DNA of 64,000 nucleotides from Cyanobium sp. Cruz CV13-4-11 (GTDB lineage Bacteria > Cyanobacteriota > Cyanobacteriia > PCC-6307 > Cyanobiaceae), in contig NZ_JAGQCH010000001.1 in the NCBI RefSeq assembly GCF_024346055.1, forward strand, positions 248,001 through 312,000. Direction: 5' to 3'. This document shows, piece by piece, positions 45,128 through 54,037 of the stretch. The translations under genes were made by a program, and so were the position numbers. Each line of letters starts with the position of its first letter. Positions within the stretch are counted from its first letter, which is position 1. The notes beneath the pieces were generated by a model. It was not told the DNA's origin and did not search any database. It worked only from the letters and a program-made list of their open reading frames with translations.

Positions 45128-45682
45128 ATGCAGGTGATCCGTGGGGATGGCTTCAGTGGCTGGCATGCCCTCAATGACACCGTGATGGGCGGCCGCAGCA
45201 GCGGCAGCTGCACGGTCAGCAGCAGTGGTCTGCGGCTGGAGGCGGTGGTGGTGGAGCAGGGCGGTGGCTTCGTGAGCTGCCGCTCGCCGGTGTTCTCCCC
45301 GCCGCTGGATCTCTCCGATCAGGCCGCCTTTGAACTGGAGCTGCAGGGGGATGGGCGCCACTACAAGCTGGCCGTCGCCTGCGCCGATGGGGTGGCGGGC
45401 CTCACCGAACTGATTCCCGGTGGGGTGCGCTGGGTGGCCAACTTCGCCACCGCCGCCGACGGACCCTGCCGGCTGCGCATTCCCTTTGCTCAGCTGCGTC
45501 CCTCCATCCGGGCCAAGCCGATTGAGGCCCTGCCCATGGGCCTGCCGCTGTGCTTCGACCCCGCTCGCATCACCCGGCTGCAGATCCTGCACTCGAAGTT
45601 CGGCGACGACGGCACCGATAATCCCGGCTTCCGCGCTGGCCCTCTTCTCCTGGAGCTGATGGCGATCGATGCCGTCGCCTGA
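45128..45682 (+). CDS. CIA30-family (complex I intermediate-associated) protein
   Basis: A 184-residue beta-sandwich protein with the CIA30 pattern WHALNDTVMGGRSSGSC and GFVSCRSP...LDLS. Homologues assist NADH dehydrogenase assembly in mitochondria; in cyanobacteria their role is less clear, often suggested around NDH or photosystem proteins. The ATG at 45128 gives the family N-terminus (MQVIRGDGF); the longer frame overlaps pgl. The 3' end overlaps the next small gene. Confidence 0.82.
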   Translation: MQVIRGDGFSGWHALNDTVMGGRSSGSCTVSSSGLRLEAVVVEQGGGFVSCRSPVFSPPLDLSDQAAFELELQGDGRHYKLAVACADGVAGLTELIPGGVRWVANFATAADGPCRLRIPFAQLRPSIRAKPIEALPMGLPLCFDPARITRLQILHSKFGDDGTDNPGFRAGPLLLELMAIDAVA

Positions 45683-46097
45683 GGCCCCGATCGGCAGCGC
45701 CAACACCGACCTGAGCCGGCTGGTGGCGGCGGCGGCCGACCTCTGCCGCAAGCCCCTGCGCCATGCGGTGGTGCTTCCCGACCTGGCCGACGCTGGGGAG
45801 AAGGCTGCCGAGGCGGGGGACAGCCTCGACCTCTGCCTGCGCCTGGAGGCCCGCACAGCCGAGGGGGAGCGGGTCCCGGCGGAGGATCTGGAGCTCGAGA
45901 TCTACCGCAGCGGCGACGCGCTCAACCTCACTCTCGCCTGGTGCCACAGGGACGACCAACCGCTGCTGTGGCAGGGGAGCCATCCGGTCTGGATGGATGG
46001 GGCCACGGGCCTGCGCAGCAGCTGTCCGCCCCAGGGCGGGCCGCTGGAGGCCCTGGCCCGCCGCCTCAGGGCCCTGTTGCGGCCCGATCAGGGCTGA
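45669..46097 (+). CDS. Small conserved-looking protein of unknown function
   Basis: A 142-residue protein without recognisable family. It has an N-terminal helix (SRLVAAAADLCRKPLRHAVVLPDLA), a middle beta-like part (LELEIYRSGDALNLTLAWC) and a C-terminal helix ALARRLRALLR. Its ATG overlaps the CIA30 gene by 14 bases, suggesting co-translation. The 3' end overlaps the convergent CheB/CheR gene by 10 bases, near the presumed left boundary of the accessory insert. Confidence 0.72.
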   Translation: MPSPEAPIGSANTDLSRLVAAAADLCRKPLRHAVVLPDLADAGEKAAEAGDSLDLCLRLEARTAEGERVPAEDLELEIYRSGDALNLTLAWCHRDDQPLLWQGSHPVWMDGATGLRSSCPPQGGPLEALARRLRALLRPDQG

Positions 46098-49000
46098 GCC
46101 GTCGGCAGCACCACCAGCAAGGTCCCGATCCCCATCGACGATGGCAGGCTCCAGAGCTCGGCCAGAGCCTGGATCGTGCGGCCATCCCGGTGCCGCAGGG
46201 GGAGGCTCTCGCTGCGCAACAGCGCCTCACCAGCCGGAACCTCGTTGCCCTTGATCGCCCATACCTCCTCCGGCAGGGTGCAGAAGAGCGACGCCGGTGA
46301 GCCCACCAGGCTGTCGCGATCGAAGCCGATGCGTTCGCAGAGGGTGCCATTGACCATCACCACCCGTTGGTTGGCGTCGAACACCGCCAGGGCGAAGCTG
46401 GGGCTGCGGACCAGGGTCTCGAGCAGAACACTGAGGTCCTTGTCATGCTTCTCGACCTGGCGCTGCTCCGTCACGTCCGCCAGGGTGCCGACCACGTAGC
46501 GATCCATGCCCTCGCTGAGCACCCTGGCGTTCTCCTTCACCCAACGGCGCTGGCCATCGCGGCGGAGGATCCGGTACTCCACCGACCAGCTCCCCTGCTT
46601 CAGGTTGCGGCTGGCCCAGACCCGCTCGCGATCGGCCGGATCGATGGCGTCATCGAGCAGTTCCGATCGGGAGAACAGCTCGGCCGGAGTCCAGCCTGTC
46701 AGGGGCAGGATGCGCTTGCTGACATAGAGCAGACGATGCAGGGAGTCATCCCGCTTCCAGACCGCCTCGTCGAGGGCATCGGTGAGGCTGGAAAACGAAT
46801 CCAGTGAGGCCTCGGCGGCCTGGCGCAGGGCCAGCAGTTCAGACACGTCCGTGAGGGTGACGATGGCCCCGCGGCGCTGGCCATCCTGTTCCTGGTAGGG
46901 CAACACCTGGGCCAGGTAGGCGATGTCCTCGTTCACCGCCTCGATGCTGCGCCGGGACGCACCGGCCAGCACCTCCCCCAGGGCCCCGCGCAGACCGGGC
47001 AGGTCCACCGTGGTCGGGATGCCGAGCAGGGGCTGGCCGATGTCTCCTTCCACCAGGGCGAAGACGCGCACCGCCAGCGGCGTGTAGCGGGTGATCCGCA
47101 GGTCCCGGTCAACGATCACCATGCCCTGGTTCAGGGAGATCTGGATGTTCTCCAGGTCGGAGCTGAGCAGCTGCAGCTCTTCGCTCCTGGCCCGCAGCTG
47201 CTGGTTGAGGGTGGCCAGTTCCTCGTTGGTGGCCTGCAGTTCCTCGTTGGAGGATTCCAGCTCCTCATTCGACGACTGCAGCTCCTCGGAAGAGGCCTGC
47301 AGCTCTTCGGTGGAAGCTTCTAGTTCTTCGTTGGCCCCCTCGAGGTCGGCCATCGAGCGCCGCAGGGTGTCATGGCTGGTGAGGAGCTCCTTTTCCAGCC
47401 GGGCGATCTGCTGATCGAAGTCCGGCGCCCGGCTGACCGGCTCGCCATCGGCGGCGGACTCCGGACCCTCCGCCTGTCCAGGCAGAAAGCTCAGCAGCGT
47501 CAGCCGACGCTCGTTCACTTCCAGGGGTTGTGCCTCCAGCCGCAGGCTGAGACTGAAGTTGGGAAGACTCAGCACCCGGCTGCGGACCGGTTGGCCATCG
47601 GCCCGGACGAGCAGCAGGATGGCGCGGGCCTCGGCCTGCAGCTCAGGCAGCAGGAAGGTGGTCGCGGCACTGGAGATCCGGCCCTCCGGGAGTCGGCAGT
47701 AGGGGCTGACGTCGCCGATCACCTCCACCAGTTCATGGGCTTCATCGAGGACCACGCAAGGGGGACAGCTGCTGCGCACCAGGGCTTCCAGGGTGGCGAC
47801 GTGCTCCTCGACCACGGTTTCCCGCAGGATCGAGATGCGGCCGACCGGGCTGAACAGCTGGGTGGTCCGCTGGGCGGGCTGGGTGAACGTGGAATGGCGG
47901 CTGGGCTGCTGCTCCCCGGTGCGATAGAAGATGCGGTGCTCGGCATTGGCCACCGCGAACCCCTGGTTCCTGGTGCCGAGGGACTCGGTGCGCCCCAGGA
48001 AGAGCAGGCCTGAGGGCAGCAGACCGAAGCGAAACAGGCTCAGAACCCGCTCCTGCAGGGGTGGGGTGAAGTAGATGAGGGTGTTGCGGCTGCAGATCAG
48101 ATCCAGGCGCGGAAAGGGGGGATCCACCGCCACGTTGTGACGGGCGAACACGACGCAGTTACGCAGGCCTTCGCAGATCTGCATCTCGCCGTTGTGGGGG
48201 ACAACGAACCGCTCCCGCAGGGGGTCGGGGAGCGCCATGAGGGTGGTCGACGGGTAGGTGGCCCGGCGCGCCAAGGCGAGGCTTTCCTCATCGAGATCGG
48301 TGCCGAAGATCTTGAGGTGACGGGTCAGATCCTGGGGATGGCCGAGCACCTCACTGATCAGCATGCCGATGGAATAGACCTCTTCTCCGGTGGCACAGCC
48401 CGGCACCCACACCCTGAGGCGATCCCTGCGCGTGCGCTGGGCCACATAGGCCTGCAGCAGCTCCCCGAGGGTCGCGAACGACTCGGGGTCCCGGAAGAAG
48501 GACGTCACGGTGACGAGCAGGTTGTGGACCAGGGCCAACGACTCCTGCTTGTCGGTCGCCAGGAGCTGCAGGTACTGCTCCATGGTGTCCACCTGGCGCA
48601 GTGCCATCCGCCGCGACAGCTGACGCTGCAGGGTGGAGTCCTTGTACTGGCTGAAGTCGATGCCGCAGTTGTGCTGAAGCAGCTCCATGGCGCTGCTGAT
48701 GTTCACGGCCTCCGGCAGAGGTCTGCCTCGCTCCACCCAGTCGTCACCGGAATGCATCAGGTCGCAGAGGTGCTGACCGATGGCGACCGGATCGAGGATG
48801 AGGTCGGCGCCACCCATGGCGATGGCGGCCCTGGGCATGCCATCGAAGCGGGCGCTCTCGGGGGTCTGGGCGATGGTGAGGCCGCCGGCGGCACGGACGG
48901 CCCTGAGTCCACGGGCCCCATCGGATCCGGTGCCCGAGAGGACCACGGCCGCGCTCCGCTCCGCCAAGTGGTCGGCGATCGACTCGAACAGACGATCGAT

Positions 49001-49420
49001 GCTGGGGCTGGGGCCGAAGCGCGGTTCGGGCGCCGCCAGGGTCACCCGGTCGCCCTGAACGCGGATGTCGTGATTGGGTGGACAGACCGTGATCGTGCCG
49101 GGCAGCAACAGGGCCCCATCCACCGCCTTGAGCACCTGCAAGGCCGTGACCCGAGAGAGCAGATCGACCATCAGGCTGCCGTGGTCGGGTGATAGGTGCT
49201 GGGCCACGACATAGGCCACATTGCCGCCGGAGGCGAGGCTGCCCAGAAGCTGTTGCAGCGCCTCCAGCCCGCCTGCCGATGCGCCGATGCCCACAAGATG
49301 CATCAGTGACTCTGTAGATGTTGCTTCAGGCTCGCCAGCTGTCCCCGAGGATGGAACGGCATCGGCAGGCAATGGCGGGGATGGCGTAGGTGAAGACTCT
49401 GGATCACTGGATTCTTCCAT
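46088..49420 (-). CDS. CheB-CheR fusion with coiled coil and PAS domains
   Basis: A 1110-residue protein. CheB methylesterase (about 40-225) has a plausible Ser48/His75/Asp167 triad (GIGASAGG, AQHLSP, GTGSDG). CheR methyltransferase (about 245-500) has the SAM motif VPGCATGEE at 339-347 and RNTLIYF. A Glu-rich heptad coiled coil (about 675-765) follows, then about three PAS-like domains to the end. No HisKA, HATPase, GGDEF or receiver domain follows. Proteins of this type (CheB/CheR/PAS) usually feed a histidine kinase. The substrate receptor and partner kinase are not in the window. It is separated from the pgl-CIA30 block by a convergent overlap. Confidence 0.93.
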   Translation of the reverse strand: MEESSDPESSPTPSPPLPADAVPSSGTAGEPEATSTESLMHLVGIGASAGGLEALQQLLGSLASGGNVAYVVAQHLSPDHGSLMVDLLSRVTALQVLKAVDGALLLPGTITVCPPNHDIRVQGDRVTLAAPEPRFGPSPSIDRLFESIADHLAERSAAVVLSGTGSDGARGLRAVRAAGGLTIAQTPESARFDGMPRAAIAMGGADLILDPVAIGQHLCDLMHSGDDWVERGRPLPEAVNISSAMELLQHNCGIDFSQYKDSTLQRQLSRRMALRQVDTMEQYLQLLATDKQESLALVHNLLVTVTSFFRDPESFATLGELLQAYVAQRTRRDRLRVWVPGCATGEEVYSIGMLISEVLGHPQDLTRHLKIFGTDLDEESLALARRATYPSTTLMALPDPLRERFVVPHNGEMQICEGLRNCVVFARHNVAVDPPFPRLDLICSRNTLIYFTPPLQERVLSLFRFGLLPSGLLFLGRTESLGTRNQGFAVANAEHRIFYRTGEQQPSRHSTFTQPAQRTTQLFSPVGRISILRETVVEEHVATLEALVRSSCPPCVVLDEAHELVEVIGDVSPYCRLPEGRISSAATTFLLPELQAEARAILLLVRADGQPVRSRVLSLPNFSLSLRLEAQPLEVNERRLTLLSFLPGQAEGPESAADGEPVSRAPDFDQQIARLEKELLTSHDTLRRSMADLEGANEELEASTEELQASSEELQSSNEELESSNEELQATNEELATLNQQLRARSEELQLLSSDLENIQISLNQGMVIVDRDLRITRYTPLAVRVFALVEGDIGQPLLGIPTTVDLPGLRGALGEVLAGASRRSIEAVNEDIAYLAQVLPYQEQDGQRRGAIVTLTDVSELLALRQAAEASLDSFSSLTDALDEAVWKRDDSLHRLLYVSKRILPLTGWTPAELFSRSELLDDAIDPADRERVWASRNLKQGSWSVEYRILRRDGQRRWVKENARVLSEGMDRYVVGTLADVTEQRQVEKHDKDLSVLLETLVRSPSFALAVFDANQRVVMVNGTLCERIGFDRDSLVGSPASLFCTLPEEVWAIKGNEVPAGEALLRSESLPLRHRDGRTIQALAELWSLPSSMGIGTLLVVLPTAQP

Positions 49421-49727
49421 CCGCAGGCAGGCGAAGAAGGGGTGGAAAGGAGTTTACCCGCAGAACACTTGGACTCTTTGAGACAAGATCGTTCCAGCGT
49501 TGGTTCTGACGCTGGCGCCCATAGCATTTAATTGGCTCCTCTTGATTCTGTTCAGATGACTTCATGGCAGACGGGATAGGGAAGTGGAGAACATCAGGCG
49601 TCTCGTTGCATTCGGTGTCGAAGTGAAAGTCAGCCTGGTCCACTGAACACAACAAAGAAAGACCAAAGCAGCAGGATTAACCTTGCTGTGAGGATCGATG
49701 TCGACGGCGTGGAGTCAACCTGAATCG
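49421..49727 (+). other. Intergenic region between divergent CheB/CheR and AraC genes, with inverted repeat
   Basis: About 307 bases visibly less GC-rich than the flanks. It holds a perfect 7-bp inverted repeat CCAGCGT/ACGCTGG (49494-49500 with 49509-49515, 8-base loop), which could be an operator or the 5' region of the CheB/CheR mRNA. The one short minus-strand frame (49404-49655) lacks any recognisable protein features. No RNA gene was found. Confidence 0.45.
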
Positions 49728-49736
49728 TGCTACAAT
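49728..49736 (+). promoter_or_regulatory. Extended -10 promoter of the AraC-family gene
   Basis: TGCTACAAT is a good extended -10 element (TG-N-TACAAT). It gives a predicted start near 49743 and a ~27-base leader that contains the RBS-like AAAAGAGGTGG before the ATG at 49770. No convincing -35 is visible, as expected for an extended -10 promoter. Confidence 0.6.
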
Positions 49737-49769
49737 AGATCTTGCGCCGGAAAAGAGGTGGATCACCCG

Positions 49770-50816
49770 ATGTCCAGCGATGACGATTTCCCCAATCAGC
49801 GGCATCACGAGTCTGCTCGCTTCTCGAATCCCCTGCTGCAGCATCCGGAGCTCATCGAGGATCCACGGGCCTGTGCATCGTTGTTGCAGGAAGCGTTGCC
49901 CCTGATGGAGTTGCAGCCACTCGAATCTGCCGCAACCTGGTGGTTCTACGGCACCAACTTTCATCTCGGCACCATGCTGGTTTCCGCCTGGACGGCCAGG
50001 CCGATGCGCGCCGCCTTCAGCGATCACCGCGACCGCATCGCCTTGTTCGGCTTCGGTGGGGAGCAGCGCCTGCGCCAGGCCTCCCGCACCTGGCGTTGCG
50101 GCAATGGCTGCTGTCTGTTGATGGCGAAGGCCCCCTGCACGATGGAGACGTCCCTCTCGTCCGCCGTGGCCTTCGCCCTGTCCGACGAGCAACTCCTCCA
50201 GGCCGCGCTCAGCATGGGGGGGTATCACCAGCAACCGGAGGGCTGGCAGGAGATCCTGGACCAGGCCCATGGCTGGAGCCCGCCGGAGAATCCGTCCGCC
50301 CCGTCCCTTCTGGCGGCCCTGCGACAAACGTTGGACATGGCCGGGCAGCTCGCCGGGTACGGGCGGGGTCTGCTTGAGTCCCTGCAGCTTGATGACCAGA
50401 TCCACCGGCTGATGGCGGCGATGCTGCTGCCGGATCTGCGTGAAGAGAAATCCCTCGATCGGCTGCGGTACCGCCAGCGGCAGGGTAGGGATGCCTTCGA
50501 TGAACTGATTGATTACATCAAGCAGAATCTCGGCAGTTCGTTGACGCTGACCATCCTGGAGTCCAGGAGCCATTATTCACGCCGGGCCCTGCAGTATGCC
50601 TTCGCTGAACGCATGGGCTGCGGTGCCACCCAGTGGATCAAGAATCAGCGTCTCGACCTGGCCAGGCGGCGGCTGGAGAATCCCACGGCCACTGACAGCG
50701 TGGGGAGCATCGCCAAGGAGTGCGGATACCGTTCCCTTGGCCTGTTCAGTGTGGATTTCCAGCAGCGCTTTCACGTCAAGCCGTCCCAGCTGTTGCGGGA
50801 ATCCCGGCCGGAGTAA
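49770..50816 (+). CDS. AraC-family transcriptional regulator
   Basis: A 348-residue regulator with a C-terminal AraC/XylS HTH pair (about 250-345: SHYSRRALQYAFAERMGCGATQWIKNQRLDLARRRL and IAKECGYRSLGLFSVDFQQRF). The N-terminal ~240 residues show no named ligand domain but contain the cupin-like hydrophobic pattern of the family. It is divergent from the CheB/CheR gene and has its own extended -10 promoter. It likely controls nearby genes; the target is inference. Confidence 0.9.
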   Translation: MSSDDDFPNQRHHESARFSNPLLQHPELIEDPRACASLLQEALPLMELQPLESAATWWFYGTNFHLGTMLVSAWTARPMRAAFSDHRDRIALFGFGGEQRLRQASRTWRCGNGCCLLMAKAPCTMETSLSSAVAFALSDEQLLQAALSMGGYHQQPEGWQEILDQAHGWSPPENPSAPSLLAALRQTLDMAGQLAGYGRGLLESLQLDDQIHRLMAAMLLPDLREEKSLDRLRYRQRQGRDAFDELIDYIKQNLGSSLTLTILESRSHYSRRALQYAFAERMGCGATQWIKNQRLDLARRRLENPTATDSVGSIAKECGYRSLGLFSVDFQQRFHVKPSQLLRESRPE

Positions 50817-50834
50817 GGGCCGGGAGCGCTGCCC

Positions 50835-51059
50835 TCAGGAATGACGCTGGAAGCCATCCATGGCTTCAGAACGGTTCTGATAGTGGTCGTGGGGAGGGAA
50901 GGCCTGCAGCGATGTTTCCAGCAGGTAGGCGGCGAGATTGGACAGGGAACGTCCCTGTTGATTGCTGCGCTCAATCAGGGATTGGTAAGCGTTGTAAGGA
51001 ATCGTGATGGTGACACGCACAGGTCGCAGGAAGGGGCCTGGCGTTGATTGGCTTCGCAT
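50835..51059 (-). CDS. Ribbon-helix-helix (CopG-like) DNA-binding protein
   Basis: A 74-residue protein. After a ~14-residue basic N-terminus it reads VRVTITIPYNAYQSLIERS and then SLSNLAAYLLETSLQAF, the beta-alpha-alpha pattern of the CopG/MetJ/Arc fold. Such dimers bind short operators and may be antitoxins or repressors. No toxin gene is adjacent. It is convergent with the AraC gene (18 bases apart). The ATG at 51059 is the only reasonable start. Confidence 0.75.
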   Translation of the reverse strand: MRSQSTPGPFLRPVRVTITIPYNAYQSLIERSNQQGRSLSNLAAYLLETSLQAFPPHDHYQNRSEAMDGFQRHS

Positions 51060-51275
51060 GGGTTCATTGCTGCTACACCACAGATCTAGGCTGATTTACC
51101 CATGTTTGGGTGCCACATTTTCAGCCGCAACGGGTACCTCGTGAGGGCGAAAGGCGAGGACTGCACAGCGATTCAGGCTGCTGTGGTCAGCAGCGTGGCG
51201 ACGGCGACGGCAGTGCAGGTCTGCATCAGGATGCGCGTCTTGCGTTTTTCTTAAGACTGGCTTGATGGCCGCTGA

Positions 51276-52952
51276 TCAGTCCGGGGGCTGGTCGGTCACG
51301 GCGCCCAGGCTGCTGCTGCTCACCTGGCGGGCGTACTTGCCGAGCACGCCGGTGCGGTAGCGGGGTGCGGGCTTGGTCCAGGTGCTGCGGCGCCGGGCCA
51401 GCTCGTCGTCGGCCACGTTGAGCTGGATCAGGCGCTGCCTGGCATCCACCGTGATGCTGTCGCCCTCCTGCACCAGGGCGATGGTGCCGCCCACGGCGGC
51501 TTCCGGGGCCACGTGGCCCACCACCATGCCGTAGGTGCCGCCCGAGAAGCGGCCATCGGTGATCAGGGCCACCGAATCACCTAGCCCCTCGCCGATGATC
51601 GCGGCGGTGGGGGCCAGCATTTCGCGCATGCCGGGGCCGCCCACCGGCCCTTCGTAGCGGATCACGACCACATCGCCGGCGCTGATGCGCTTCTCGAGGA
51701 TGGCGGCCAGGGCGGTCTCCTCGCTCTCGAACACCCGCGCCGGGCCGGTGATCACCGGATTCTTGACACCGCTGATCTTGGCCACGCTGCCTTCTTCGGC
51801 CAGGTTGCCCCGCAGGATCGCCAGGTGGCCCTGGGCGTAGAGGGGGTTGGAGAGGGGCCGGATCACCTCCTGGTCGGCAGGAGGCTCGGAGGGCACGTCG
51901 GCGAGCACCTCGTGCAGGCTGCGCCCCTCGATCGTGCGGCAGTCGCCGTGCAGCAGGCCGGCCTCCAGCAGCAGCTTCATCACCTGGGGGATACCACCGG
52001 CCCGGTGCAGATCCACGGTCACGAAGCGGCCGCTGGGCTTGAGATCGCAGATCACCGGCACCCGTTGGCGGATCGTCTCGAAGTCGTCGATCGTGAGCGG
52101 CACGCCGGCGGTGCGGGCGATCGCCAGCAGGTGCAGCACCGAGTTGGTGGAGCCGCCCACCGCCATGATTACGGCGATGGCATTCTCAAAGGCCTCCCGG
52201 GTGAGCAGATCACGGGGCCGGATGTCGGCGGCGATCGCCTCCACCAGCACCTCGGCGGAGCGGGCGGCGCTGTCGGCCTTCTCCGGATCCTCCGCCGCCA
52301 TGGTGGAGCTGTAGGGCAGGCTCAGCCCGAAGGCCTCGAAGGCCGAGCTCATCGTGTTGGCGGTGAACATGCCGCCGCAGCTGCCGGCGCCGGGGCAGGC
52401 GTTCTTCTCGATCGCCAGCAGTTCCGCCTCATCGATGCGGCCGCCCGACAACTGCCCCACCGCCTCGAAAGCACTCACCACGGTGAGATCGCAGGGCCCC
52501 AGTTTCCCCGGCTTGATCGTTCCGCCGTACACGAAGATCGCCGGAATGTTCATGCGGGCCATGGCGAGCATGGCGCCAGGCATGTTCTTGTCGCAGCCGC
52601 CGATGGCCAGCAGGCCATCCATGCTCTGGGCGTTGCAAGCGGTTTCGATCGAGTCGGCGATCACCTCGCGCGACACCAGCGAATACTTCATGCCCTCGGT
52701 CCCCATCGAGATGCCGTCGCTGACGGTGATGGTGCCGAACATCTGGGGCATCGCTCCGGCGATGCGGGCGGCCTGCTCGGCCCGCCGGGCCAGGTCGTTG
52801 AGGCCGATGTTGCAGGGCGTGATCGTGCTGTAGCCGTTGGCGATGGCCACGATCGGCTTGCCGAAATCCCCATCCCCGAAGCCCACGGCCCGGAGCATGG
52901 CCCGGTTGGGGGAGCGTTGAAGGCCCTTGGTGATGGCGTCGGAGCGCAGCAT
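51276..52952 (-). CDS. ilvD: Dihydroxy-acid dehydratase
   Basis: A 558-residue iron-sulfur enzyme of valine, leucine and isoleucine synthesis. Cluster ligands are in GGCDKNMPG and [17 protein letters not shown]; the Mg and substrate regions and the C-terminal [17 protein letters not shown] are intact. The ATG at 52952 ([10 protein letters not shown]) matches the family; an in-frame extension to 52979 is unlikely. It restores the housekeeping gene content after the accessory region. Confidence 0.97.
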   Translation of the reverse strand: MLRSDAITKGLQRSPNRAMLRAVGFGDGDFGKPIVAIANGYSTITPCNIGLNDLARRAEQAARIAGAMPQMFGTITVSDGISMGTEGMKYSLVSREVIADSIETACNAQSMDGLLAIGGCDKNMPGAMLAMARMNIPAIFVYGGTIKPGKLGPCDLTVVSAFEAVGQLSGGRIDEAELLAIEKNACPGAGSCGGMFTANTMSSAFEAFGLSLPYSSTMAAEDPEKADSAARSAEVLVEAIAADIRPRDLLTREAFENAIAVIMAVGGSTNSVLHLLAIARTAGVPLTIDDFETIRQRVPVICDLKPSGRFVTVDLHRAGGIPQVMKLLLEAGLLHGDCRTIEGRSLHEVLADVPSEPPADQEVIRPLSNPLYAQGHLAILRGNLAEEGSVAKISGVKNPVITGPARVFESEETALAAILEKRISAGDVVVIRYEGPVGGPGMREMLAPTAAIIGEGLGDSVALITDGRFSGGTYGMVVGHVAPEAAVGGTIALVQEGDSITVDARQRLIQLNVADDELARRRSTWTKPAPRYRTGVLGKYARQVSSSSLGAVTDQPPD

Positions 52953-53000
52953 GGCCGGGGTGGATCGGATCTGCAGCAACCTACCGAGGGGCCTGCGCCC

Positions 53001-53282
53001 TCAGGGCTGGGGCTGCAGCTGCTCCAGCTGGCGGCGCACCTCGTCGATCGCCTGATTGAGCTTCTGGACGCGGTCGTGAAGCTGGTCACGGCCCACCGGC
53101 TCGCCGCTGGCCTCCGCCAACCTTGAAACGCGCAGCATCCGCAGCTGACGCTGAACCAGGTGCCGCCGTTCGGCACGGCGGAGCAGCCAGGCCGCGAGGC
53201 CCGCGGCTCCGGCCACCGCGCCGGCGGCCGCCGCCAGCAACACGATTCCGCCGGCGGACGATTGCTCCCTCGTATCAGCCAT
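53001..53282 (-). CDS. Small membrane protein with C-terminal coiled coil
   Basis: A 93-residue protein: an Ala/Gly-rich membrane helix (about 11-34, GGIVLLAAAAGAVAGAAGLAAWLL), then a basic patch and a helical tail DRVQKLNQAIDEVRRQLEQL likely to form a coiled coil. No named family. It sits 48 bases upstream of ilvD on the same strand and may be co-transcribed. The function is unknown. Confidence 0.7.
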   Translation of the reverse strand: MADTREQSSAGGIVLLAAAAGAVAGAAGLAAWLLRRAERRHLVQRQLRMLRVSRLAEASGEPVGRDQLHDRVQKLNQAIDEVRRQLEQLQPQP

Positions 53283-53323
53283 GAACCTGCAAGCGTTGGT
53301 GAGCCCGGAAGGGAAAACCCAGC

Positions 53324-53989
53324 CTAGGCAGAGGCGGAGGCGATTCCATACAGCCGTTCACTCACCTCTCCGAAGCCGGGCACGACAAGGTGCCTGTCGT
53401 TCACTTCGGGGTCGATGCCGGCGCAATAGATGGTGAGCTGCCCGTGGCGCTCCCCGACGACCTGCAGTCCGGGGCTGGCCGCCAGGGCCGTGATCACCCG
53501 CAGGCGTTGGCCCTCCACACCAAGACCCTGGAGCCGGTCGAGCAGGGCCAGCAGGATCGAGCCGCTGGCGAGGCAGGGCAGGAACACCAGCACACCACTG
53601 CGGGGATCGATGGTGGCCGGCAGATCATCCAGGAACCAGTGGGGCTTGTGCTCCGGCCCGCAGGGCTCGATCCCCACGTGGGCCAGCTGGGCGGAAGGCA
53701 GCACCGTCTGGGCCCCTTGCCACAGGCCCAGCCCCCCCCGCAGCACCGGAATCACCAGCAGGGGGATCTCCGGATCCACCACCTGGCCATCGCTGCGGCC
53801 CAGGGGCGTCTCGACCGTCACGGAGCGATGGGGCAGCCAGTCACGCAGGCATTCGTAGGTGAGCCAGCGGCCCAGTTCCGCCATCGCGGTGGCGAACAGG
53901 GGCGACGGGGTGGCGCCATCCCGCAGCAGGGTGAGCCAGTGGCCGATGAGGGGATGGGGGGGCACCACCACCCGCAGGGACATGCTCAT
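53324..53989 (-). CDS. Uracil phosphoribosyltransferase-family protein with altered PRPP loop
   Basis: A 221-residue protein with UPRT architecture: N-terminal hood with PHPLIGHWLTLLRD, the family segment IPVLRGGLGLWQGAQTVLP, and the uracil-binding C-terminus DPEVNDRHLVVPGFGEVSERLYG. The PRPP loop of UPRTs is DPMLATGGS; here it reads LPCLASGSI (about 137-145), losing the first Asp and the Thr. Activity as a uracil phosphoribosyltransferase is therefore doubtful. It may be a regulatory paralogue. The ATG 53989 is preferred over 53983; the frame open to 54529 is shadow over the pentapeptide gene. It is divergent from that gene. Confidence 0.85.
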   Translation of the reverse strand: MSMSLRVVVPPHPLIGHWLTLLRDGATPSPLFATAMAELGRWLTYECLRDWLPHRSVTVETPLGRSDGQVVDPEIPLLVIPVLRGGLGLWQGAQTVLPSAQLAHVGIEPCGPEHKPHWFLDDLPATIDPRSGVLVFLPCLASGSILLALLDRLQGLGVEGQRLRVITALAASPGLQVVGERHGQLTIYCAGIDPEVNDRHLVVPGFGEVSERLYGIASASA

Positions 53990-54037
53990 GACGGGCTGCG
54001 TCTGCCATAGCTTGAACCGGCAGCGTACCGGTGTGGC

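Noticed and set aside
49404-49655. Minus-strand open frame of 83 codons overlapping the start of the CheB/CheR gene
   Set aside because: It overlaps the N-terminus of a well-supported gene and shows no domain or RBS.
50817-50834. Possible bidirectional terminator between the AraC and RHH genes
   Set aside because: AGGGC/GCCCT has only 5 bp and no T-run.
51060-51275. A 50-codon plus-strand frame (ATG 51102 to TAA 51254) between the RHH gene and ilvD
   Set aside because: No RBS, no recognised family and atypical composition; such frames are common by chance in GC-rich DNA.
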